Source of the DNA: Thermoflexus hugenholtzii JAD2
GTDB taxonomy: Bacteria > Chloroflexota > Dehalococcoidia > SHYB01
DNA: 20,515 nt
NCBI GenBank assembly: GCA_945861815.1
Contig: CAMAVV010000006.1
Coordinates: 1 to 20,515 of the forward strand
Direction of reading: 5' to 3'
The position numbers and the translations under genes are program-made. How positions within the stretch are numbered: position 1 is the first letter of the stretch; each line of letters opens with the position of its first letter. Shown one piece after another: positions 14,028-19,743 of the stretch. The notes below the pieces were generated by a model. It did no database searches. It was not told where the DNA came from and saw only the letters and a program-made list of their open reading frames with translations.

Positions 14028-15512
14028 CTTCGCGTAGCTGACCGAGCGCGTCTCCCGCACCACCGTCACCTTGATCTGGCCCGGGTAGACCAGCGTGTCT
14101 TGAATCTTCTTCGCAACGTCGTGCGCCAGCTTGGCGGCGCTCAAATCGTCCACGCGCTCCGGTTTCACCAGGATGCGCACCTCGCGCCCCGCCTGGATCG
14201 CGAACGACTTCTCGACACCCTCGAAACCATTCGCCGCCGCCTCAAGGTCCTGCAAGCGCTTCACGTACAGCTCCGCCGTATCGCGCCGCGCCCCAGGGCG
14301 TGCGCCGCTGATGGCGTCTGCGGCCGCGACCAGGAAGGCCTCCACGTTCACGCGGTCGTCCACGTGATGGTCTTCGATGGCTGCCGCGATCTCCGCCTTG
14401 ATGCCGTACTTCCGCGCGATCTCGCCGCCGATCTCAGCATGGCCGCCTTCGATCTCATGCGTCAGCGCCTTGCCAAGGTCGTGGAGCAGCGCCCCGGCCT
14501 TGCACACCTGGATATTCGCGCCGATCTCCGAGGCCATGATTCCGGCAAGGTGTGAAACTTCGATGCTGTGCTTCAGCACGTTCTGCCCGTAGCTGGTCCG
14601 GAACTTCAGCCGCCCAAGCAGGGCGACGACTTCACGGCTCAGGCCGAGAACGCCCGCCTCTAAGACGGCCTGTTCGCCCGCCTTCCGCACATCCTCTTCC
14701 ACTTCCGTCTTGGCCTTGGTCACCATCTCTTCGATGCGCGCCGGGTGGATGCGCCCGTCCAACAGCAGCTTGGTGAGGGCGACCCGCGCCACTTCGCGGC
14801 GGATGGGGTCGTAGCAGGACAGCGTCACTGCCTCCGGCGTGTCGTCGATGATCAGGTCCACGCCCGTCGCCTGTTCCAGGGCGCGGATATTGCGCCCCTC
14901 GCGGCCTATCAGGCGTCCCTTCATGTCGTCGCTCGGGATCTGCACCACGGTGACCGTGGATTCCGAGACGACATCGCTGGTGAGGCGTTGGATGGCGAGG
15001 GCAATCGCCTTCCGCGCCTTCATATCCGCTTCCTCGCGGATCTTCTGTTCGTGGTCGAAGATCTTCTTCGACCGCTCATGCTCCAGCTCGTCGTCCACCT
15101 TCGTGAGCAGATGGGCCAGGGCCTCTTCCTTCGTCAGGCCTGCCACTCGCTCCAGCTCGGTGACTTGCTTCTTCTTCGCCTCTTCTGCCTGCAGGCGAAC
15201 CTCGTCGATTCCTTTTTCTTTGTCTTGTAACTGTTTCTCGCGGCGGTCCAGGGTTTCGAGCTTGCGGTCGAGGTTGTCTTCCTTTTGCGTGATCCTGCGC
15301 TCTTGGCGTTGTATCTCGTTCCGTCGTTCTTTGTGTTCCGTCTCCGCCTCAGCGCGGGTCTTGCTTATCTCAGCCTTTGCTTCTCTGATTATCTCGGCTT
15401 GGCGTGCCTCCGCCTCCTTGATAACCTGTTCGGCTTCTTGTCTGGCTGCCTCGCTCTTCCGCTTCGAACCCCCGGTGAACAGCGCCACGAGTGCGCTGAT
15501 CGGGTTCCACAC
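14025..15512 (-). CDS. rny: Ribonuclease Y
   Basis: This 495-residue endoribonuclease initiates mRNA decay in many bacteria. A long charged coiled coil (~16-165) is followed by a KH domain (~190-235, GRLIGREGRNIRALEQ) and an HD domain with catalytic H344-D345 (AGALLHDLGKALTHEIEGGH), then the conserved tail (DTLVYPGQIKVTVVRE). The start is GTG at 15512: AAAGGTGG lies 9 nt upstream, and an in-frame TAG three codons upstream rules out an extension. The N-terminus is therefore MWNPISALVALFTGGSKRKS, with about 13 mildly hydrophobic residues instead of the usual ~20-residue membrane helix. That accounts for the shorter length than Bacillus RNase Y (~520). It has its own promoter and terminator. Confidence 0.97.
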   Translation of the reverse strand: MWNPISALVALFTGGSKRKSEAARQEAEQVIKEAEARQAEIIREAKAEISKTRAEAETEHKERRNEIQRQERRITQKEDNLDRKLETLDRREKQLQDKEKGIDEVRLQAEEAKKKQVTELERVAGLTKEEALAHLLTKVDDELEHERSKKIFDHEQKIREEADMKARKAIALAIQRLTSDVVSESTVTVVQIPSDDMKGRLIGREGRNIRALEQATGVDLIIDDTPEAVTLSCYDPIRREVARVALTKLLLDGRIHPARIEEMVTKAKTEVEEDVRKAGEQAVLEAGVLGLSREVVALLGRLKFRTSYGQNVLKHSIEVSHLAGIMASEIGANIQVCKAGALLHDLGKALTHEIEGGHAEIGGEIARKYGIKAEIAAAIEDHHVDDRVNVEAFLVAAADAISGARPGARRDTAELYVKRLQDLEAAANGFEGVEKSFAIQAGREVRILVKPERVDDLSAAKLAHDVAKKIQDTLVYPGQIKVTVVRETRSVSYAK

Positions 15513-15571
15513 GGTAGGCTACCACCTTTCTTAACATAAGGCCCGACTTTACGGTACAGGCCTCAACTCCA

Positions 15572-15601
15572 ATACTACGGGTGCTCTGTTCAGGGTGTCA
15601 A
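15572..15601 (-). promoter_or_regulatory. Promoter of rny
   Basis: On the minus strand, TTGACA (15596-15601), an 18-bp spacer and TAGTAT (15572-15577). Transcription would start near 15565, leaving a leader of about 50 nt before the GTG at 15512. Confidence 0.65.
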
Positions 15602-15631
15602 CATTCTCAACCAAAGAGGTAAACAATCTCA

Positions 15632-15661
15632 TTGACACAGGCGATGCGAGGAACCTAGAAT
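15632..15661 (+). promoter_or_regulatory. Promoter of the DUF35 gene
   Basis: On the plus strand, TTGACA (15632-15637), an 18-bp spacer and TAGAAT (15656-15661), with the predicted start near 15668, 25 nt before the ATG at 15693. It is divergent from the rny promoter; the two -35 boxes are 30 bp apart. Confidence 0.65.
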
Positions 15662-15692
15662 TCCCCCTAGCCCTCTCTTCTGGTGAACACCT

Positions 15693-16106
15693 ATGCCCGA
15701 TGTTCCTATCCCCGTCCCCGCCTTCGATCATGAAAGCGCCCCCTTCTGGGAGGGCTGCAACCGCCATGAGCTCCTTATCCAGCGCTGCGCCGCCTGCGGC
15801 AAGGCCCGCTTCTACGCCCGCCCCGCCTGCCCGGACTGCACTTCCGAAGCCTTTGCGTGGGAGAAGGCCAGCGGCAAGGCGACGCTCTATAGCTGGACTA
15901 TCATCCACCCGCCGACGCTCCCGGCATTCAAGGACAAAGTTCCCTACCCCGTCATCCTCGTCGAGCTCAAAGAGGGTGTGCGGATGATTAGCAATATCGT
16001 TGACTGCAAGAACGAGGACTTGCGCATCGGCATGCCGCTGGAAGTCACCTTCGAAAAGGTCAGCGACGGCGTCACCCTCCATCGCTTCCGTCCCGCGGCG
16101 CGCTAA
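15693..16106 (+). CDS. DUF35 Zn-ribbon/OB-fold protein (acyl-CoA-associated)
   Basis: The 137-residue protein has an N-terminal helix, a rubredoxin-like zinc ribbon with CAACG and CPDC (two CxxC pairs), and a C-terminal OB-fold (GKATLYSWTIIHPP ... YPVILVELKEGVRMISNIV). This is the DUF35 architecture. Characterised members partner thiolases, HMG-CoA synthases or MaoC-like hydratases and help channel acyl-CoA. No thiolase gene is adjacent here; the nearest acyl-CoA genes are the two acyl-CoA dehydrogenases downstream. The ATG at 15693 has a modest GGTG site upstream and its own sigma70-like promoter. The next gene starts 4 nt after its stop. Confidence 0.93.
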   Translation: MPDVPIPVPAFDHESAPFWEGCNRHELLIQRCAACGKARFYARPACPDCTSEAFAWEKASGKATLYSWTIIHPPTLPAFKDKVPYPVILVELKEGVRMISNIVDCKNEDLRIGMPLEVTFEKVSDGVTLHRFRPAAR

Positions 16107-16110
16107 CCTC

Positions 16111-16680
16111 GTGCCCGCTTCACCCCGAACGCCTCTCGCCCCTCTCCTCGCGCGCGCATTCCTATATATTGCCATCGCCTGCGTCTTCATTCTTCCCGCC
16201 CTCGCTCACGCCCAAACCCCTGCCCCCGATCTCACGAACCAAGCGGCACGCGCCGTCAGCGGCCCCTATGACATCACCGTCGTCACCCGCATCAAAACGC
16301 CAACGGCAGGGTTAGGCACACGATTCACCGTCCGCGTCCTCAGCGCCGCAACGCAAAAGACCTTGGACGGCGACCTCGATATCATCTTCATCGGCGTGCG
16401 CCCTGACGGCACCGAGGCTGGCCGCGTCGAGTTCCCTCAGCTCAGAGCCTTCCCGGAGTTTTACGAATACCCCATCACATTGGACAGGCCCGGCACGTGG
16501 CGCTACACCATTGCTGTGGAAAGCATCCATGGCGTCGGCACCGTTGACGGCGAGATTACGGTCATCCAGTCGGTAGGCGGCGGCGCTGGCGGCGTGGCGA
16601 TATGGCTCGCCGTCATCGTCATTCTCATCGGCGGCGCCTTTCTCCTCTACAGGACAAACAAAAAGCGCCCCCAGGACTAA
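16111..16680 (+). CDS. Secreted, C-terminally membrane-anchored hypothetical protein
   Basis: I chose GTG at 16111 (189 aa): it begins 4 nt after the DUF35 stop and places a signal peptide at the N-terminus (LARAFLYIAIACVFILPALA then HAQ|TPAP). The frame remains open further upstream into the DUF35 gene, but that part reads as out-of-frame arginine/serine-rich sequence. The mature part (~40-150) looks like one beta-sandwich domain (YDITVVTRIKTPTAGLGTRF, LDIIFIGVRPDGTEAG, GTWRYTIAVES), reminiscent of YtkA/FixH-like Ig folds. A C-terminal helix (VAIWLAVIVILIGGAFLLY) and basic tail RTNKKRPQD follow, so the domain should face outside the membrane. I do not recognise a specific function. It is probably co-transcribed with DUF35 and ends before a hairpin terminator. 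Confidence 0.8.
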   Translation: MPASPRTPLAPLLARAFLYIAIACVFILPALAHAQTPAPDLTNQAARAVSGPYDITVVTRIKTPTAGLGTRFTVRVLSAATQKTLDGDLDIIFIGVRPDGTEAGRVEFPQLRAFPEFYEYPITLDRPGTWRYTIAVESIHGVGTVDGEITVIQSVGGGAGGVAIWLAVIVILIGGAFLLYRTNKKRPQD

Positions 16681-16695
16681 CCCGCTTAAAGTTTC

Positions 16696-16719
16696 ACAGC
16701 GGACCATCCGCTGTCTTTT
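16696..16719 (+). terminator. Hairpin terminator after the DUF35 operon
   Basis: A perfect 8-bp stem, ACAGCGGA (16696-16703) and TCCGCTGT (16707-16714), with a 3-nt loop is followed by CTTTTC. The T-run is short, so efficiency is uncertain. It lies 15 bp after the stop codon, and its T-run is the first part of tandem repeat copy B. Confidence 0.6.
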
Positions 16720-16754
16720 CAGTGTGTTCAGCATCCTCGGTGGATAATCCTCCT
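16716..16754. repeat. 9-bp tandem repeat block, copy B
   Basis: A 39-bp block aligning gap-free with copies A (6726-6764) and C (18058-18096). The core is TTTTCAGTG ... CTCGGTGGATAA. It lies upstream of the first acyl-CoA dehydrogenase. Confidence 0.7.
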
Positions 16755-16815
16755 TCTCTTCCCTCGCTCCTCCTCCCTACGTTCCTGACTTCCTGGATTC
16801 CTACGTTCCTTTCCT
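16755..16815. repeat. CT-rich (+) / GA-rich (-) tract T6
   Basis: The plus strand is pyrimidine-rich with CCTACGTTCCT appearing twice and GTTCCTGACTTCCT, which matches the core of tract T2. It fills the space before the first acyl-CoA dehydrogenase. Because the pyrimidine strand is the coding strand here, it gives no Shine-Dalgarno. Confidence 0.55.
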
Positions 16816-16852
16816 GCCCCCTCGCCCCGTTTCATATGCTATCCTCGCCCCC

Positions 16853-18025
16853 ATGGACTTCGCCTATTCCAAGCAAGAGCGCCGCTTCCAGAAAGAGCTT
16901 CACGACTTCCTGACGAAGGAGGTCCCGACGGACATCAAGAGCCGCATGCTGGGCCAGATAGAATCCGAGTCCGGCCAGGCCTTTCAGCGCGACTTCATCA
17001 AGAAGCTCATCGAGAAGAAGTGGATGGCCGTCTCTTGGCCCAAGGAGTACGGCGGCCAGGCGAAGCCCGCCATCGAACAGCTCCTCTACGCCTGGGAGCT
17101 ATCCTACTTTCACGTCAGCCCGGGCCAGACCGGCATGTCCGTCGTCGGGCCGACTCTCATCCACTTCGGCACCGAGGAGCAGAAGCAGACCTTTCTTCCC
17201 ATGATCGCCCGTGGCGAGGTGACCTTCTGCCTCGGCTACACCGAGCCAAACGCCGGCTCCGACCTCGCCTCCCTCCAGACCCGCGCCGACCGCGACGGCG
17301 ACGACTGGGTCATCAACGGGCAGAAGATATTCACCAGCGGCGCAGACCGCTCCGACTATTGCTGGCTCGCCGCGCGCACCGACCAGTCGGTGCCCAAGCA
17401 CAAAGGCATCTCGATGTTCCTGGTGGATATGAAGACGCCGGGCATCTCCGTCCAGCCTCTCATCACCCTGGCGGGCTATCGCACCAACATCACCTACTGG
17501 GACAACGTGCGCGTCCCCGCCAGCCGCCTCGTCGGCGAGGTGAACAGGGGCTGGTACTACGCCGCCGCCGCCCTTGACTTCGAGCGCATCGCCCTCTTCC
17601 CCTGGGGCCGCTTGGAGTACGAGTTCGACGAGCTGGTGCGCTATTGCAAAGGGACCATGCGCGGCGGCAAGCCCCTTTCCAAGCATCCCGAGGTTCGGAA
17701 GCGCGTCGCCGCCCTCTCCATCGAGATGAGCGCCATGAAGCTCCTCGCCGTCCGCGCCGCCTGGATGATCGGCCGGAACCGCATCCCGAACTACGAGGCC
17801 TCGATGCTCAAGATGTTCGCGACGGAGTTCCAGCAGCGCCTCAGCAACGCCGGCATGCAGATCGCCGGCCTCTTCGGCCTCCTGCCTGATGGCGCGCCCC
17901 ACGCCGCCCTCGACGGCCTCATCAACTATCGCTATCGCTACGCCGTCATGCCCACCTTCGGCGGCGGCTCCAGCGAGCTTATGCGCAACATCATCGCCCA
18001 GCGCGGCCTCGGCCTGCCACGATGA
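16853..18025 (+). CDS. Acyl-CoA dehydrogenase family protein (subunit 1)
   Basis: The 390-residue flavoprotein has the acyl-CoA dehydrogenase fold. The N-terminal helical domain includes SWPKEYGGQ; the middle beta domain has the FAD/substrate motif FCLGYTEPNAGSDLASLQ and WVINGQKIFTSGA; the C-terminal helical domain ends GGGSSELMRNIIAQRGLGLP. The family catalyses alpha,beta-dehydrogenation of acyl-CoA with transfer to ETF. At the place where many members have the catalytic Glu (the EGT motif), this protein has Gly (FGGGSSE), so the base must lie elsewhere or in a partner subunit. Directly downstream is a second, different acyl-CoA dehydrogenase gene, an arrangement typical of heteromeric enzymes such as mycobacterial FadE pairs. 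The ATG at 16853 has no Shine-Dalgarno. The substrate is unknown. Confidence 0.95.
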   Translation: MDFAYSKQERRFQKELHDFLTKEVPTDIKSRMLGQIESESGQAFQRDFIKKLIEKKWMAVSWPKEYGGQAKPAIEQLLYAWELSYFHVSPGQTGMSVVGPTLIHFGTEEQKQTFLPMIARGEVTFCLGYTEPNAGSDLASLQTRADRDGDDWVINGQKIFTSGADRSDYCWLAARTDQSVPKHKGISMFLVDMKTPGISVQPLITLAGYRTNITYWDNVRVPASRLVGEVNRGWYYAAAALDFERIALFPWGRLEYEFDELVRYCKGTMRGGKPLSKHPEVRKRVAALSIEMSAMKLLAVRAAWMIGRNRIPNYEASMLKMFATEFQQRLSNAGMQIAGLFGLLPDGAPHAALDGLINYRYRYAVMPTFGGGSSELMRNIIAQRGLGLPR

Positions 18026-18057
18026 GCATTCCCCATCTCCACATCGTTCCTCACATC

Positions 18058-18096
18058 CGTTCAGTGAGTTCAGTGTTCTCAGTGGATAAACCTTCC
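18058..18096. repeat. 9-bp tandem repeat block, copy C
   Basis: On the minus strand three near-identical 9-mers run in series (CACTGAGAA, CACTGAACT, CACTGAACG), preceded by TTTATC. Best-preserved copy of the family; it lies between the two acyl-CoA dehydrogenase genes. Confidence 0.75.
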
Positions 18097-18109
18097 CTCT
18101 GCTCCTCCA

Positions 18110-18144
18110 CCCTCCCCTTCTCAGGGGGAGGGCCGGGGAGGGGG
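18110..18144. repeat. Palindromic repeat, CCCTCCCC/GGGGAGGG type (R4), carrying the ribosome site of the next gene
   Basis: CCCTCCCC (18110-18117) and GGGGAGGG (18125-18132) form an 8-bp stem with a 7-nt loop, followed by CCGGGGAGGGGG. The last purine run ends 8 nt before the ATG at 18153 and is the only Shine-Dalgarno-like sequence for that gene. Architecture is like R1-R3 but the stem sequence differs. Confidence 0.65.
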
Positions 18145-18152
18145 TCGCTGAC

Positions 18153-19349
18153 ATGAACCTCGACTGGTCCGAATCCCAAGAGCTCCTCCGAAAAACCGCC
18201 CGCGACTTCTTCGCCCGCGAGTCCCCTCCCGCCAAAGTAAAGCAACTGGAAAAGACGCCCGCTCGCCAGGACCCCGACCTCTGGCGCAAGATAGCCTCCC
18301 TCGGCTGGCTCGGCCTCCCCTTCCCCGAGAAATACGGCGGCGCAAATGGAAGCTTCCTCGACCTCGTGGCCCTGCTGGAAGAGATGGGCCGCGCCGCCAT
18401 CGTCAGCCCCTTCCTCTCCTCCGTCGTCCTCTCCGGCGACCTTCTCCTCAAGGCCGGCTCCGACGCCCAAAAAGAACGCCTTCTCCCCGCCATCGCTAAC
18501 GGCAGCGCCATCGTCGCCGTCGCCCTCTGCGAATCCGACGCCTCCTACGCCCCGGATGACGTCCAACTGACCGCCAACCTTTCCTCGCCCCTTGAGGGAG
18601 AGGAACTCAGTAAGCGAGAGCCGAGCGCACTGAGAGGAGAGGGGGCTTCCGTTCCTCCCTGGCGACTCTCCGGCACAAAACTCTTCGTCCTCGACGGCCT
18701 CTCCGCCGACCATTTCATCGTCGCCGCACGCACCAAACCAGGCAAAGGCCCCGCAGGCATCTCCCTCTTTGTGGTGGACGCAACCTCTCCCAGCATCACT
18801 CGCGCGCCGCTCGCCAGCTTCGGCGGCGAGGCCCAAGCCGAGGTCCGCTTCGACAATGTCATCGTGCCGGACGACGCCCTTCTCGGCCCGCTCCACAAAG
18901 GCTGGCCCCTGGTCCGCGCATACCTACGCCGCGGCGCTCTCGCCATGTGCGCCCAGATGGTCGGCGGCGCGCAGCAGGCGCTGGATATGACCGTCGCCTA
19001 CGCCAAACAGCGCATCCAGTTCGGCAGGCCCATCGGCAGCTTCCAGGCCATCCAGCACAAGTGCGCCGACATGGCCACCGACGTCGATACCGCGCGCTAC
19101 CTCACCTACTACGCCGCCTGGAAGCAAGACGCCAAACAGCAAAACGCATTGGAAATCTCACAGGCCAAGGCCTGGCTCAGCGACGCCTATCGCCGCGTCG
19201 CCCGCGAGGCCCAGCAGATCCACGCTGGCATCGCCTACGTCGACGACCACGATCTGCAACTCTACTTCCGCCGCGCCAAGGCCGGGGAAGTGCTTTTTGG
19301 TGATGCCGACTTCCACCTGAGAGAAGTGGCCTCTCTCCTAAAACTATAG
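18153..19349 (+). CDS. Acyl-CoA dehydrogenase family protein (subunit 2) with an in-frame repeat insert
   Basis: The 398-residue product is an acyl-CoA dehydrogenase homologue. It has N-terminal MNLDWSESQELLRKTARDFF and GLPFPEKYGGANGSFLD, middle-domain WRLSGTKLFVLDG and FDNVIVPDDALLG, and the C-terminal FAD/dimer motif QRIQFGRPIGSFQAIQHKCAD. It ends QIHAGIAYVDDHDLQLYFRRA, without a recognisable EGT catalytic motif. Residues ~144-166 (from SSPLEGEELSKRE to LRGEGAS) are encoded by a palindromic repeat and interrupt the beta domain just before WRLSGTKLF, where homologues have only a short turn. The frame stays open throughout, so the protein may still fold. It lies 127 bp after subunit 1 and probably forms a heteromer with it (inference). 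Confidence 0.93.
   Translation: MNLDWSESQELLRKTARDFFARESPPAKVKQLEKTPARQDPDLWRKIASLGWLGLPFPEKYGGANGSFLDLVALLEEMGRAAIVSPFLSSVVLSGDLLLKAGSDAQKERLLPAIANGSAIVAVALCESDASYAPDDVQLTANLSSPLEGEELSKREPSALRGEGASVPPWRLSGTKLFVLDGLSADHFIVAARTKPGKGPAGISLFVVDATSPSITRAPLASFGGEAQAEVRFDNVIVPDDALLGPLHKGWPLVRAYLRRGALAMCAQMVGGAQQALDMTVAYAKQRIQFGRPIGSFQAIQHKCADMATDVDTARYLTYYAAWKQDAKQQNALEISQAKAWLSDAYRRVAREAQQIHAGIAYVDDHDLQLYFRRAKAGEVLFGDADFHLREVASLLKL
18583..18643. repeat. Palindromic repeat copy R3 inside the acyl-CoA dehydrogenase subunit 2 gene
   Basis: CCTCGCCC and GGGAGAGG (8+5+8 stem-loop, one mismatch) are followed by AACTCAGT...ACTGAG and terminal GGAGAGGG. This is the same plan as intergenic copy R1 at 5716-5764, with 12 extra bases in the second stem-loop. 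It is translated without a stop. Confidence 0.8.
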
Positions 19350-19743
19350 AGAGGCGCTCCGCTCGTTGCCCTGTCACAGACTCCGTATCTTCGGAGAGTC
19401 CTATCGAAGGGTGGCAGGCCTGCTGAAGTTGTAGGCAGGCCCCTGCAATTTGTCCCTTCGGGTCGAGGGAATAGAAGGTGCTCTACACGAAGCGGTCAGG
19501 ATTACAGCGCGTGAAATCTCGCTTGAGAGAATGCCGACGACTACAGCCGCATCGCTTTAGAGGTTTCTCGAAGGTTGGCCTACACGCGCTGTTATCGACA
19601 GCCGTAATGTACGCGACAGCGCTGGATATCTACTTGTTAGCCGAATAAACTATCTCCGCTGGATGTTCAGAAAAGTCACATAAATCTGTGCCAACCGCTT
19701 CTTGCTTCGTGGGCGGCGACTATGCTAGTTTTACATCTGGAAA
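19350..19743. other. Gene-free 394-bp region rich in inverted repeats
   Basis: No convincing coding frame is seen on either strand. Local hairpins are CTCCG/CGGAG (19381-19396), GGCCTGC/GCAGGCC (19417-19423 with 19435-19441; the left arm lies in the palindrome GCAGGCCTGC, 19414-19423) and GCTGT/ACAGC (19588-19602). A long-range perfect 10-bp pair, ACAGCGCGTG (19504-19513) with CACGCGCTGT (19583-19592), encloses smaller possible stems. The first hairpins could end acyl-CoA dehydrogenase transcription but lack a T-run. The last ~80 bp are AT-richer and presumably hold the darT promoter (weak TATGCT at 19721-19726). Confidence 0.55.

Noticed and set aside
15549..16190. Minus-strand frame of 213 codons opposite the DUF35 gene
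   Set aside because: Shadow of the DUF35 gene, whose CxxC motifs and OB-fold are unambiguous; this frame also covers both divergent promoters.
17099..18511. Minus-strand open frame of 470 codons opposite the acyl-CoA dehydrogenases
   Set aside because: It spans the gap between two well-supported plus-strand genes and reads as Gly/Ala/Glu-rich shadow sequence.
19580..19650. Integron attC-like site around GTTAGCC
   Set aside because: The core does not fit the GTTRRRY / RYYYAAC pairing, and no integrase is seen.
19350..19743. tRNA, tmRNA, RNase P RNA or retron RNA
   Set aside because: I found no T-loop consensus, no tmRNA or RNase P core motifs, and no reverse transcriptase gene, so only a generic structured region is claimed.
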